A DNA stretch of 49,138 nucleotides from Caulobacteraceae bacterium (GTDB lineage: Bacteria > Pseudomonadota > Alphaproteobacteria > Caulobacterales > Caulobacteraceae), in NCBI GenBank assembly GCA_019746095.1, contig JAIESL010000010.1, forward strand, positions 1 to 49,138, written 5' to 3'. The position numbers and the translations under genes are program-made. The notes beneath the pieces are model-generated. The model did no database searches. It saw nothing but the letters and a program-made list of their open reading frames with translations, and was not told the origin of the DNA. Every line of letters starts with the position of its first letter. Position 1 is the stretch's first letter. Shown here in pieces: positions 35,659 to 44,731 of the stretch.

Positions 35659-36537
35659 ATGACCACTTCCGCCCGTCGCCTCCGCAAGGCCGTCCTGCCC
35701 GTCGCCGGCCTGGGAACCCGTGTCCTGCCCGGCACCAAGACCACGCCCAAGGAGCTGCTGAACGTCGTCGACCGGCCGATCCTGAGCTATATCGTAGAAG
35801 AGGCGCGCGAGGCCGGGATCGAGCATATCGTCTTCGTCACCGGGCGCTCCAAGGGGGCCATCGAGGACTATTTCGACCACCAGGTCGAGCTGGAAGCCCA
35901 GCTGCTGGCCAAGGGCAAGACCGAGATCCTCGACGCCATGATCGCCGAACTGGCCACGGCCGGCGAGATGAGCTTCACCCGCCAGATGCAGCCGCTGGGC
36001 CTCGGCCACGCGGTCTGGTGCGCGCGTGACATCATCGGCGATGAGCCGTTCGCCGTGCTGCTGCCCGACGTCATCGTGGATTCCCGGCCGGGCGCCCTGA
36101 AGCAACTGGCCGACGTCTATGCGCAGGTCGGCGGCAATGTCATCGGCGTCGAGGCGGTGCCGGAGAGCGAGACCCACAAATACGGCATCGTCGATCCCGA
36201 GACCCGCGACGGCCGCCACATCCGGATGAAGGGCATGGTCGAGAAGCCGCCCCGGGGCGAGGCACCGTCGAACCTGTCGATCGCGGGGCGCTATATCCTC
36301 CAGCCGGAAATCTTCGGCATTCTGGAAAACCAGCCGCGCGGCGCAGGCGGCGAGATCCAGCTGACCGACGGCATGGCCCGGCTGATGAAGGACCAGACCT
36401 TCACCGCAGTCGAATATGAGGGCGTGACCCACGACTGCGGCGACAAGATCGGCCTGCTGCGGGCCAATGTCGCCCTGGCGCTGAAGCGTCCGGACCTCGG
36501 GGAAGCGGCGCGGGCGGCGATCACCGCCCTGCTGTAA
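35659..36537 (+). CDS. galU: UTP-glucose-1-phosphate uridylyltransferase
   Basis: GalU makes UDP-glucose for envelope and exopolysaccharides. The nucleotide-binding start KAVLPVAGLGTRVLPGTKTT and PKELLNVVDRPILSYIVEEA are present, and the FAVLLPDVIVD motif holds the metal-binding aspartate. EKPPRGEAPSNLSIAGRYIL and GGEIQLTDGMARL complete the pattern. The ATG at 35659 has AGGA 7 bp upstream. It follows glmS by 55 bp and precedes a convergent lipoprotein gene, the two stop codons being adjacent. Confidence 0.97.
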   Translation: MTTSARRLRKAVLPVAGLGTRVLPGTKTTPKELLNVVDRPILSYIVEEAREAGIEHIVFVTGRSKGAIEDYFDHQVELEAQLLAKGKTEILDAMIAELATAGEMSFTRQMQPLGLGHAVWCARDIIGDEPFAVLLPDVIVDSRPGALKQLADVYAQVGGNVIGVEAVPESETHKYGIVDPETRDGRHIRMKGMVEKPPRGEAPSNLSIAGRYILQPEIFGILENQPRGAGGEIQLTDGMARLMKDQTFTAVEYEGVTHDCGDKIGLLRANVALALKRPDLGEAARAAITALL

Positions 36538-36765
36538 TCAGCCGCCGGTGGTCAGCCGCGAGGCACCGCCGGTGATGCGGCAGACATTGTCGGTCTGCGG
36601 GCGGCCGGTCTGCACGCCACTGGGCGACAGGATTCCGCCGCGCGCCTGGCAGTCATCGGACAATTTCTGCAGCTCGTCATTGTAGCGGCTTGAGCCCGCG
36701 GTCGAGGCGCAGGCGGAAAGCGCGAGCAGGAGGGCGGCGGGGACGGTGAGGGTCAGAAAACGCAT
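36538..36765 (-). CDS. Small lipoprotein
   Basis: The 75-residue protein has a lipoprotein signal with lipobox LSAC (Cys at 19), starting from the ATG at 36765 (MRFLTLTVPAALLLALSAC). The mature part contains two further cysteines, in DDCQARGG and NVCRITGG, which may form a disulfide. No family is recognised. An ATG ten codons earlier is less likely, because the signal peptide would then be preceded by a charged segment. It is convergent with galU. Confidence 0.75.
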   Translation of the reverse strand: MRFLTLTVPAALLLALSACASTAGSSRYNDELQKLSDDCQARGGILSPSGVQTGRPQTDNVCRITGGASRLTTGG

Positions 36766-36791
36766 GGCGAGAACTCCTTGCGATGGGGGCC

Positions 36792-37544
36792 TCAAGTAAA
36801 CGCCTGAAGCCGCATTCGTTCAACCGCCTCGATCAGTCGCTCCAGATCGTCGGGGCTGGAGAGGCGATGGTCACCGCCCTCGATCAGGTCAAGGCGTACA
36901 TCCCCGCCGACCAGACGCTCCACCAGGGCGGTCGAGTGCCGCCAGGGCACGACATCGTCGGCCCGGCCCTGGAAGATGTGGACCGGAGCGGCGATCGGCA
37001 GGGGGGCGCCCAGCAGCAGCCAGTCCCGCCCCTCCTCGAACATGGTCAGGGTCAGGACATATTCCCCGAACCCCTCCTCGACGATGGTGATTTCGCCGTC
37101 GCGCAGGATGGTCTGGCGTTCGTGGTCGGCGAGGCCCGGCCACATCAGCCGTTCGGTGAAGTCCTGGGCCGGATTGATCAACACCAGGCCGGCCATCCGC
37201 CCCGGCCGCGCCAGGGCCGCCAGCAGGGCGACCCAGCCGCCCATGGACGAGCCGACCAGAACCACCGGCCCCTTGAGGCTGTCGATCATGCAGATCGCAT
37301 CCTCCCGCCAGCGCCCGATCGTGGCCTTGCGCCAGTCGCCTGAGGACTTGCCATGGGCAAAATGGTCATAGCGGACATAGTCCCAGCCCCGGGCGCGGGC
37401 GGCGGCGTCCAGGGCCATGGCCTTGGTCCCCTCCATGTCCGAGCGGAAGCCGCCGATCCAGACCACGGTCGGGCCGTCGCCCTCGACACGGCGCCAGGCC
37501 AGGGTCTCGCCCCCCCGGCAGGTCAGATACTGGATGTCATCCAT
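36792..37544 (-). CDS. Alpha/beta hydrolase
   Basis: The 250-residue cytoplasmic serine hydrolase has the elbow VLVGSSMGGWVAL with Ser at about 100. The oxyanion segment is VVWIGGFRSDMEGTKA, and RYDHFAHGKSSGD is typical of the ABHD10/palmitoyl-thioesterase-like group. The acid lies in FQGRADDVVPW and the histidine in EGGDHRLS. The substrate is not known. The gene ends 26 bp upstream of the small lipoprotein start, both on the minus strand. Confidence 0.88.
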   Translation of the reverse strand: MDDIQYLTCRGGETLAWRRVEGDGPTVVWIGGFRSDMEGTKAMALDAAARARGWDYVRYDHFAHGKSSGDWRKATIGRWREDAICMIDSLKGPVVLVGSSMGGWVALLAALARPGRMAGLVLINPAQDFTERLMWPGLADHERQTILRDGEITIVEEGFGEYVLTLTMFEEGRDWLLLGAPLPIAAPVHIFQGRADDVVPWRHSTALVERLVGGDVRLDLIEGGDHRLSSPDDLERLIEAVERMRLQAFT

Positions 37545-37617
37545 ACGCGGCTCCTCTCGCGCAAGTCATCGTGGACTGGTAGCGAACCCCGGACAGCGAA
37601 GCGAAGGCCAAACCCGC

Positions 37618-38595
37618 GTGACAGATTCCAAGACAGCCAGGAAGGTCCTGTTCGTCACTTCTAACCGCATCGGCGACTGCGTCATATCCTCCGGCGTGAT
37701 CCGGGAGATTGCGCGGCAGGTGCCGGGTGCCAGGATCACCGTGGCCTGCGGCCGACCGCCGGCCCCCTTTTTCCGGTCCGCGCCGGACGTCGAGCGGGTC
37801 ATTATCCTCGACAAGAAGAAGATGGCCGGACACTGGTTCGACCTGTGGCGTCAGGTGGTCGGCACACGCTGGGACCTGGTCATCGACATCCGGGGCTCGG
37901 CGCTCAGCTATCTGATCCCGGCGAAGCGGCGGGTGGTCTACAACCGCGGCTGGGAAACCGGCCTGCGCAAGGTCGAGATGGTCTCGCGCATGATGGGGGC
38001 TCCGGCCCCTCTGGACCCTGAAATCTTCCTCGACGCCCGGGCCGTCGCCGACTGCCGGGCGGTGATCGACCCACAGCTGGCGGCCGGCAGCGGCTCCGGC
38101 CCGATCATCGCCCTGGCCCCGATCGCCCATCAGCCCGGCAAGAGCTGGCCTGCCGAGCGCTGGGGCCAGCTGGTCGAACGGCTCAAGGCCGAGCCCCGCT
38201 TCGACGGCTGGCGCTTCATGCCCGTGGGCGGACCCGGCGACCGCCCCCCGGCGACCCCGGCCCTGGAGGCCGCAGGGCCGCGCGGGATCGACTTCGTCGG
38301 CAAGGGTGACATCCTGGCCTCGGCCGCAGCGATCGACGCCGCAGACCTGTTCGTCGGCAATGATTCCGGCCTGATGCATGTGGCCGCCGCCCTGGGCCGG
38401 CCCACACTGGGCCTGTTCGGCCCGACGGAGTGGTGGCTGTACGGCCCCTGGGGACCTCGTACCCGGATGGCGGCCTCCAATGAGACCCGCGGCGCGTTTG
38501 CGCCGATCGAGGACCTGACCGTGGACCGTGTCTTTGAGGCCGTTCTCGACCTGCACGACGCCTTCATCGACGGCCGCACCGCGCGCAAACCTTGA
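37618..38595 (+). CDS. Glycosyltransferase family 9 (heptosyltransferase-like)
   Basis: This 325-residue enzyme has the GT9 pattern. The N-terminal KVLFVTSNRIGDCVISSGVI is the acceptor-side Rossmann start. The C-terminal half has ALAPIAHQPGKSWPAERWG and the sugar-nucleotide motif GNDSGLMHVAAALGRPTLGL. GT9 proteins transfer heptose or related sugars in LPS core synthesis. The start is a GTG at 37618 (VTDSKTARK), with GAAGG about 9 bp upstream; the open frame extends further but into the spacer. The exact donor is uncertain. Confidence 0.92.
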   Translation: MTDSKTARKVLFVTSNRIGDCVISSGVIREIARQVPGARITVACGRPPAPFFRSAPDVERVIILDKKKMAGHWFDLWRQVVGTRWDLVIDIRGSALSYLIPAKRRVVYNRGWETGLRKVEMVSRMMGAPAPLDPEIFLDARAVADCRAVIDPQLAAGSGSGPIIALAPIAHQPGKSWPAERWGQLVERLKAEPRFDGWRFMPVGGPGDRPPATPALEAAGPRGIDFVGKGDILASAAAIDAADLFVGNDSGLMHVAAALGRPTLGLFGPTEWWLYGPWGPRTRMAASNETRGAFAPIEDLTVDRVFEAVLDLHDAFIDGRTARKP

Positions 38596-38732
38596 AGACC
38601 GGGGCTTTCGCGGTCATATAGGCCGGAGGAGGGGAACGCCGCGATCCGTCGCGCGCTCCCGTTCGTCAGAACGCCGCCTTAACTTCCAAGCCTCATTCCA
38701 CGACTCTTCATCCACACAAGGAACCGACGCTC

Positions 38733-39266
38733 ATTCGCCGTCCGATGAACCAGCCGCCCGTCAAGGACGGGCCGCCCATGAACCACGATATCCGCGCGCC
38801 GCGCGTTCTGCTCATCGATCAGAACGGCGAGAAACAGGGCGTCATGCCGACGTCAGCCGCGCTCGAAGCCGCCGAAGAGGCCGGCATGGATCTGGTTCAG
38901 ATCGTCTCGACCTCGGAGCCGCCGGTCTGCAAGATCCTCGACTACGGCAAATTCCGCTTCCAGGAGCAGAAGAAGAAGGCCGAGGCGCGCAAGCGCCAGA
39001 AGGTCGTCGAGCTGAAAGAGATCAAGCTCCGCCCCAACATCGACACCCACGACTATGAGGTGAAGGCCAAGGCCATGCACCGCTTCTTCGACGAGGGTGA
39101 CAAGGTCAAGGTGACCCTGCGCTTCCGCGGCCGTGAAATGGCCCACCCGGAACTGGGCATGAAGCTGCTCAACAAGGTCCAGGCCGATTTCGAGGACATC
39201 GCCAAGGTCGAATACGCCCCGCGTATGGAAGGCCGCCAGATGATCATGATCCTGGCGCCGAAATAG
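38733..39266 (+). CDS. infC: Translation initiation factor IF-3, ATT start
   Basis: IF-3 prevents premature subunit joining and checks start-codon choice. The N-domain has INHDIR-like [17 protein letters not shown] and [20 protein letters not shown]. The C-domain has [19 protein letters not shown] and the linker [11 protein letters not shown]. The conserved N-terminus [13 protein letters not shown] begins at an ATT (38733-38735), which has AAGGAA 9 bp upstream. The first ATG (38745) has no Shine-Dalgarno at a usable distance. The product would be about 177 residues. A rare start codon is how E. coli infC is autoregulated, and the same seems to apply here. A strong terminator follows. Confidence 0.95.
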   Translation: MRRPMNQPPVKDGPPMNHDIRAPRVLLIDQNGEKQGVMPTSAALEAAEEAGMDLVQIVSTSEPPVCKILDYGKFRFQEQKKKAEARKRQKVVELKEIKLRPNIDTHDYEVKAKAMHRFFDEGDKVKVTLRFRGREMAHPELGMKLLNKVQADFEDIAKVEYAPRMEGRQMIMILAPK

Positions 39267-39290
39267 CTGCGACGCCCTGCCAACTTCGAG

Positions 39291-39325
39291 ACGCCCCGAC
39301 CGGAAACGGCCGGGGCGTTTTCGTT
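39291..39325 (+). terminator. Intrinsic terminator after infC
   Basis: ACGCCCCG (39291-39298) pairs with CGGGGCGT (39311-39318), with an inner CCGG-type stem, and is followed by TTTTCGTTTT. Confidence 0.9.
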
Positions 39326-39396
39326 TTCCAGCTTCGCCTTGCGCGCCTGCGCGATCTGGCTGACACAGGGACCGCCTCCCGCCCGAGTACCGCCCT

Positions 39397-40659
39397 GTGA
39401 CGTCAGCCGCCCTGCCCAAGCCTCCGTCGCGATCGGCGCTGTTCGTCCTGTTCGGGGTGGTGTTCATCAACCTGGTCGGCTTCGGCATCGTCATTCCGCT
39501 GTTGCCCTTCTATGGCCAGACCCTGGATGCGCCGCCCTGGCAGGTGGCGATCATGTTCTCCGCCTATTCCCTGGGCCAGTTCGTCGCCGAGCCTTTCTGG
39601 GGCCGGCTGTCCGACCGGATCGGACGCAAGCCGGTGCTGATGATCACCATCCTGGCCAATGCCGCCGGCTATCTGGCGCTGGCCTTCGTGCCCAACATCT
39701 GGCTGGCGATCGCGGTGCGGCTGTTCACCGGCCTGGGCGCGGGCAATGTCTCGACGGCGCAGGGCTATGTGGCGGACGTGACCCCGCCCGAGCTGCGCGC
39801 CGGCCGGATGGGGCTGATCGGAGCCGCCTTCGGCCTCGGCTTCATCTTCGGCCCGGCGATCGGTGGGCTGCTGACCCGGCCTGACCTGGGGACGCTGGGC
39901 TATCAGTTGCCGATCTTCACCGCCTCCGGCCTGTGCCTGATGGCGGCGCTCGGCGTCGCCGTCCTGCTCAAGGAGAGCCGGGTCAAGGCCGATCCTGCCG
40001 CGCCGCGCCCGGCCTTTCTCGGCGGGGTGCGGGACGCCGTGGACAATCCGGTGGTGTCGCGGGTGCTGCTGGTCACCCTGATCTATATGGCCGGATTTTC
40101 GGGCTGGGAATCGACCTTCGGCTTCTGGACCGAGGCCCGCTACGGCTGGACCGCGCGCGAGGTCGGCCTGTGCTTCATGGTCGTTGGTGTCGTCTCGGTC
40201 ATCTGCCAGGGGCTGCTGGCCGGCCGGCTGGCGCGCCGGTTCGGTGAGTCCCGCGTGCTGGCGGTCGGCTGCCTGACGTTCGGGTCCAGCCTGATCGCCC
40301 AGGTCTTCGCCAGCCGCCTGCTGCCCGATGCCGACTGGCTGGTGCCGGTGATCATGGCGGTGGGGGCCTCCGGCATGGCGATGACCATGCCCAATATCTC
40401 GGCCCTGATCTCGCGTTCGGTCGATCCCGATCGCCAGGGGGCCATGCTGGGGCTGAACATGGCCTCCAGTTCGATCGCCCGGATCTTCGGTCCGATCATC
40501 GCCGGGGCCATCTTCTCGCAGATCGGCCACGACTGGCCCCTGATCATTGGTGCCGCCCTGACGGTTCCTGCAGCGGTGATGGCGACCAATGCCGGACGGG
40601 CCTTCCGCAAGCGGCAGGCGGCTCCGGGCCCCGGGCCGTCCGCAGAGAACCCGGCCTAG
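39397..40659 (+). CDS. MFS transporter, tetracycline-efflux-like group
   Basis: The 420-residue protein has about 12 membrane segments and the MFS motif A GRLSDRIGRKPVLMITI between segments 2 and 3. The first segment (LFGVVFINLVGFGIVIPLLP) and RLFTGLGAGNVSTAQGYVAD followed by LGFIFGPAIGG are typical of the TetA/DHA1 drug:H+ antiporters. It starts with GTG at 39397; there is no clear Shine-Dalgarno. The substrate is unknown and no regulator is adjacent. Confidence 0.9.
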   Translation: MTSAALPKPPSRSALFVLFGVVFINLVGFGIVIPLLPFYGQTLDAPPWQVAIMFSAYSLGQFVAEPFWGRLSDRIGRKPVLMITILANAAGYLALAFVPNIWLAIAVRLFTGLGAGNVSTAQGYVADVTPPELRAGRMGLIGAAFGLGFIFGPAIGGLLTRPDLGTLGYQLPIFTASGLCLMAALGVAVLLKESRVKADPAAPRPAFLGGVRDAVDNPVVSRVLLVTLIYMAGFSGWESTFGFWTEARYGWTAREVGLCFMVVGVVSVICQGLLAGRLARRFGESRVLAVGCLTFGSSLIAQVFASRLLPDADWLVPVIMAVGASGMAMTMPNISALISRSVDPDRQGAMLGLNMASSSIARIFGPIIAGAIFSQIGHDWPLIIGAALTVPAAVMATNAGRAFRKRQAAPGPGPSAENPA

Positions 40660-40757
40660 TCGCAGACCGGCCTCGTCCGGAACCGGCACAACCCGCTGAA
40701 CCGATCCCGTTGCGCCACTACCCTTGATAGCGATGCCATCTGCCTCCACTGTCGGTG

Positions 40758-40775
40758 CCGGGACCCGGGTCCCGG
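40758..40775. promoter_or_regulatory. 18-bp perfect palindrome before the S9 peptidase
   Basis: CCGGGACCCGGGTCCCGG lies 13 bp upstream of the peptidase start codon and reaches the GGGGGAGAG purine stretch that serves as Shine-Dalgarno. It could be an operator or a translation-controlling hairpin. Confidence 0.4.
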
Positions 40776-40788
40776 GGGAGAGTCACTG

Positions 40789-42789
40789 ATGATCGTACGG
40801 AATGCGGCCCTGGCGGCGGCGTGGGTAACGCTGGCCTCGGGCCTTGGGTCGACGGTCGCCCGGGCCCAGGACGTCGCGCCGCTGGAGGCCTATGGGGCAC
40901 TGCCGGCGATCGAGTACGTCCAGATATCGCCTTCCGGGGATCGCCTCGCCTATGTCACCGTGGCCGGAGATCAGCGCGCCATGCTCGTGACCCGGCTCGC
41001 GGACGGTCAGTTGCTTACGGGAGCCCGGGTCGGGGGCGCAAAGGTGCGCGACCTGCAGTGGGTGGGCGAGAACGCGGTGCTGTCCACCACCTCGACGACC
41101 CAGTCGATCCCCCTGTTCGGCGTGTCAAAGACCGAGTTCGTGATGGGGCAGATTCACGACCTGACCGGTCGCCCCATGCGACAGGTCTTCGGCGATGTGC
41201 CCGGCATGTGGCCGATCATGGTGGGCCAGCCGATGGTGCGGCAGACGCCGGCCGGCGCGCGCCTGTTCGTGGCAGGCTTCAACGTCAGCGCCAGTGAGAT
41301 CAATCTGTACGGATTTGATCCGGCCTCGGGCAGCACCCGCATGCTGGTCCGGTCCGATTTCGACGTCGAGACCGATGTGCTCAGTTCCGACGGGAGTCTG
41401 ATCGCCCGGTCCGAGTATGACGAACGGCGCAGGCAGTGGACCCTCTATATCGCCGAGCCCGGCGAACGGCTGCGTCTGGGGTGGATGACCACCGCACCCC
41501 TGGATCCGCCCTCCCTGCTCGGCCTCGGCCGGACGGACGGGACGGTGCTGGTCAATGCAAAGCGCCCCGATCTGGCCGGCACCACGACGGTCGAGGGCCC
41601 GGACGGCGAGACGTCCGAGGAGGCCCTCAATGACGTCTTCGAGGTCGATGTGGCGACCGGGGAATGGACGCGACTGAGTTTTGACGCCCACCCCACCTTC
41701 CTGATCCATCATCCCCGCTCGCAGCTGCTGATCGGCAGCGGGCGCATCGGCGAGGAGGGAACCGAATATGCCTTCATCGACCCGGCCGCCGCGCGGATAT
41801 GGTCGACGGTGTCCCGCGCCTTCGTCGGCAGGGCACCGGAACTCGTCTCCTGGAGCGACGATCTCCGGACCCTGGTGGTCATGTCCGGCGGGTCAGGCGA
41901 TTCCGGCGGTTACCATGTGGTCGACCTCGACGCGCGGTCGTCGAGCATCATCGGCGAGACCTACCCCGCCGTGACCGCCGACCGGGTCGGAGCGGTGCGC
42001 CCGATCCGTTACACAGCCGCGGACGGGCTGGAAATCCGGGGCTATCTGACCACCCCGCCCGGGGTGACAGACCCGAAGGACCTGCCCCTGATCGTGCTGG
42101 CGCACGGCGGGCCGGAGGCGCGGGACGTCATGGGCTTCGACTGGTGGGCCCAGGCGATGGCCTCGCGCGGCTATGCGGTGCTTCAGGCCAATTTCCGCGG
42201 CTCAAGCGGCTATGGCCAGGCCTTCATCGAGGCCGGCTATGGCGAGTGGGGCCGAAAGATGCAGACCGACCTGTCGGACGGCGTCCGCTGGCTGGCCGGG
42301 GAGGGCATCGTCGACCCGGCCCGGGTCTGTATCGTCGGAGCCTCCTATGGCGGGTATGCGGCACTGGCGGGCGCGACCATCGACCGGTCGGCCTACCGCT
42401 GTGCCGTCTCGGTGGCGGGGGTATCGGACCTGCGCCGCATGCTGGAGTGGGAAGCCCAGCAGGGTGCCCGCCGTGACAACCAGTCCGTCCGCTACTGGAA
42501 CCGGTTCATGGGCGTGGAAAGCGCGGGTGACCGGTCCCTGGATGCCCTGTCTCCGGCAAGACTGGCCGACCAGGTCGGAGTCCCTGTCATGCTGATGCAC
42601 GGGCGCGACGATACGGTGGTGCCCATCGACCAGAGCCGCGTCATGGCCTCCGCCCTTCGCGCCGCCGGCAAGCCCCACGAAATGATCGAGCTTTCGGGCG
42701 AGGATCACTGGCTTTCGCGCGCCGAAACGCGTCAGCGAATGCTGGCCGAGAGCCTTCGCTTTCTGGAGGCACACAACCCGGCGGACTGA
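40789..42789 (+). CDS. Secreted S9 family (prolyl oligopeptidase-type) peptidase
   Basis: The 666-residue product has a Sec signal peptide (to about residue 26, ASGLGSTVARAQ), a beta-propeller-like N-terminal half and a C-terminal alpha/beta hydrolase domain. The catalytic serine is in VGASYGGYAALAG (about 519), the acid in MHGRDDTVVP (about 608) and the histidine in SGEDHWLS (about 640). S9 peptidases release dipeptides or acyl amino acids in the periplasm. The ATG follows a GGGGGAGAG stretch by 8 bp. No signs of truncation are seen. Confidence 0.92.
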   Translation: MIVRNAALAAAWVTLASGLGSTVARAQDVAPLEAYGALPAIEYVQISPSGDRLAYVTVAGDQRAMLVTRLADGQLLTGARVGGAKVRDLQWVGENAVLSTTSTTQSIPLFGVSKTEFVMGQIHDLTGRPMRQVFGDVPGMWPIMVGQPMVRQTPAGARLFVAGFNVSASEINLYGFDPASGSTRMLVRSDFDVETDVLSSDGSLIARSEYDERRRQWTLYIAEPGERLRLGWMTTAPLDPPSLLGLGRTDGTVLVNAKRPDLAGTTTVEGPDGETSEEALNDVFEVDVATGEWTRLSFDAHPTFLIHHPRSQLLIGSGRIGEEGTEYAFIDPAAARIWSTVSRAFVGRAPELVSWSDDLRTLVVMSGGSGDSGGYHVVDLDARSSSIIGETYPAVTADRVGAVRPIRYTAADGLEIRGYLTTPPGVTDPKDLPLIVLAHGGPEARDVMGFDWWAQAMASRGYAVLQANFRGSSGYGQAFIEAGYGEWGRKMQTDLSDGVRWLAGEGIVDPARVCIVGASYGGYAALAGATIDRSAYRCAVSVAGVSDLRRMLEWEAQQGARRDNQSVRYWNRFMGVESAGDRSLDALSPARLADQVGVPVMLMHGRDDTVVPIDQSRVMASALRAAGKPHEMIELSGEDHWLSRAETRQRMLAESLRFLEAHNPAD

Positions 42790-42853
42790 CGCCGGGCCTT
42801 CACAGCCTTGCTTTCCCGCGCAGCCTGGCCTAGAAGCCGCGCCTTCGCGTACC

Positions 42854-42888
42854 GAACCGCCGGGCTAAAAGGCATGCCTGGGCGGTTC
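42854..42888 (+). promoter_or_regulatory. Stem-loop in the rpmI leader
   Basis: GAACCGCC (42854-42861) pairs with GGCGGTTC (42881-42888), with an inner palindrome GGCATGCC, about 70 bp before rpmI. It may be part of a leader controlling rpmI-rplT; L20 autoregulation of this operon is known in other bacteria. Confidence 0.4.
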
Positions 42889-42959
42889 TCATCAGGGTTT
42901 CCAATCCGACGGCTCACAAGGCCTGAAGAACCGGTAACCCACTCAAAAAGAGAGTGAAA

Positions 42960-43157
42960 ATGCCCAAACTGAAGACGAAGTCGGGCGCCAAGAAGCGCTT
43001 CAAATTCACGGCGACTGGCAAGGTCAAGGCCGGGGTGGCAGGCAAGCGGCACCGCTTGATCAGCCACAACAGCAAATACATCCGCCAGAACCGCGGCACC
43101 TCGGTCATGGCCGACGCCGACGCCAAGAAGATCAAGTCCTACATGCCGTACGCCTGA
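42960..43157 (+). CDS. rpmI: 50S ribosomal protein L35
   Basis: L35 is a small basic protein of the large subunit. The 65-residue product begins [20 protein letters not shown] and contains the [19 protein letters not shown] segment. The ATG at 42960 is the family start; the GTG two codons earlier would add M-K. It is followed 54 bp later by rplT. Confidence 0.97.
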   Translation: MPKLKTKSGAKKRFKFTATGKVKAGVAGKRHRLISHNSKYIRQNRGTSVMADADAKKIKSYMPYA

Positions 43158-43211
43158 TTGGCGCGCGCAGTAACGACCTGATTTTCCCATTGAATTTGAA
43201 AGGATAGCGAC

Positions 43212-43568
43212 ATGGCTCGCGTCAAACGCGGCGTAGTTTCCCACGCCAGACACAAGAAGGTTCTCAAGCAGGCCAAGGGTTTCTACGGCCGCCGCAAGAA
43301 CACCATCCGTACCGCCAAGGCCGCCGTCGATCGTGCCGGCCAGTACGCCTACCGCGATCGCCGCAACAAGAAGCGCTCGTTCCGCGCCCTTTGGATCCAG
43401 CGCATCAACGCCGCTGCGCGTCTGGAAGGCTTCACCTATTCGCAGTTCATGCACGGCCTCGGTGAGGCCGGTATCGAGCTGGACCGCAAGGTCCTGGCCG
43501 CGATGGCCGCTGACGAAGTCGCCTTCAAGGCCGTGGCCGACAAGGTCCGCGAGGCGCTGAAGGCCTGA
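43212..43568 (+). CDS. rplT: 50S ribosomal protein L20
   Basis: L20 is needed for early 50S assembly. The 118-residue protein has [20 protein letters not shown], the [20 protein letters not shown] helix and [19 protein letters not shown]. An AGGA lies upstream of the ATG. A strong terminator separates it from pheS. Confidence 0.98.
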   Translation: MARVKRGVVSHARHKKVLKQAKGFYGRRKNTIRTAKAAVDRAGQYAYRDRRNKKRSFRALWIQRINAAARLEGFTYSQFMHGLGEAGIELDRKVLAAMAADEVAFKAVADKVREALKA

Positions 43569-43590
43569 TTTTCCGGCAACGGAAGACGCA

Positions 43591-43622
43591 AAAGCCCTCC
43601 GGCCCGCGCCGGGGGGCTTTTT
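43591..43622 (+). terminator. Intrinsic terminator after rplT
   Basis: AAAGCCCTCCGGC pairs with GCCGGGGGGCTTT (13 pairs including one T-G) around a 4-nt loop and is followed by TT, giving a run of five T. It splits the rpmI-rplT unit from pheS. Confidence 0.92.
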
Positions 43623-43654
43623 GCTTTGCGCCCCACCCGCTAGACGACTGCACA

Positions 43655-44731
43655 ATGACCGATCTCGCCCAACTCGAACTCGACCTGATCAACGCCATCG
43701 GCGGCGCCGAAACCGCTGCGGCGGTCGAGGAGCTGCGGGTCGCGGCCCTGGGCAAGTCCGGCTCCATCTCCGGCCTGCTCAAGGGCATGGGAGCCCTGTC
43801 GCCGGATGAGCGGCGCGAACAGGGGCCGCTGATCAACGGCCTGCGCGACCGGGTGTCGGCGGCGCTGGCGGCCCGCAAGGCTGGGCTGGAAGCCGCCGAG
43901 CTGGATGCGCGCCTCCAGGCCGAACATGTCGACCTGACCCTGCCATCGCGTCCGCGTCGCGCCGGTTCGGTGCATCCGACCATGCAGGTCATGGACGAGA
44001 TGATCGCCATCTTCGCCGACATGGGCTTCGCCGTCGCCGAAGGCCCGGACGTCGAGGACGATTTCCACAATTTCACCGCGCTGAACTTCCCGCCCAAACA
44101 CCCGGCGCGGGAGATGCACGACACCTTCTTCCTGCGCCCCGACCCGGAGACGGGCGAGCGCAAGGTCCTGCGCACCCACACCAGCCCGGTGCAGGTGCGG
44201 ACCATGATGACCCAGACGCCGCCGATCCGGATCATCGCCCCGGGCCGGACCTTCCGGAAGGACTCGGACGCCACCCACACGCCGATGTTCCATCAGGTCG
44301 AGGGGCTGGTCATCGATCGCGACATCCACATGGGCCATCTGAAGTGGACGCTGGAGACTTTCGTTGCCCGCTTCTTCGAGGTCGACGGCGTCGATGCCCG
44401 CTTCCGGCCGCACCATTTCCCCTTCACCGAGCCGTCCGCCGAGATGGACATCCGCTGCGACCGCTCGGGCGGTGAGCTGAAACTGAACCAGGGCGACAGC
44501 TGGATGGAGATCCTCGGCTGCGGCATGGTCCATCCCAATGTGCTGCGGAACTGCGGCATCGACCCGGACGAGTTCCAGGGCTTTGCCTTCGGCATGGGCG
44601 TGGATCGTCTGGCCATGCTGAAATACGGCATCCCCGACCTGCGCCCCATGTTCGACGCCGACACCCGGTGGCTGGCCCACTACGGCTTCTCCGCCTTCGC
44701 CGCGCCCAATCCCGCCAGCGGACTTTCCTGA
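43655..44731 (+). CDS. pheS: Phenylalanyl-tRNA synthetase alpha subunit
   Basis: PheS forms the catalytic core of the (alpha-beta)2 enzyme that charges tRNA-Phe. The N-terminal coiled coil (about 1-90) is followed by the class II core. It has [41 protein letters not shown] and [20 protein letters not shown]. Motif 3 is [18 protein letters not shown]. The length of 358 is usual. Its TGA stop overlaps the ATG of the next small gene (TGATG), so the genes down to pheT appear translationally coupled. Confidence 0.98.
   Translation: MTDLAQLELDLINAIGGAETAAAVEELRVAALGKSGSISGLLKGMGALSPDERREQGPLINGLRDRVSAALAARKAGLEAAELDARLQAEHVDLTLPSRPRRAGSVHPTMQVMDEMIAIFADMGFAVAEGPDVEDDFHNFTALNFPPKHPAREMHDTFFLRPDPETGERKVLRTHTSPVQVRTMMTQTPPIRIIAPGRTFRKDSDATHTPMFHQVEGLVIDRDIHMGHLKWTLETFVARFFEVDGVDARFRPHHFPFTEPSAEMDIRCDRSGGELKLNQGDSWMEILGCGMVHPNVLRNCGIDPDEFQGFAFGMGVDRLAMLKYGIPDLRPMFDADTRWLAHYGFSAFAAPNPASGLS

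Noticed and set aside
37417..37617. N-terminal extension of the GT9 gene
   Set aside because: Open frame only; GT9 similarity begins at the GTG at 37618, and the extension lies opposite the alpha/beta hydrolase gene.
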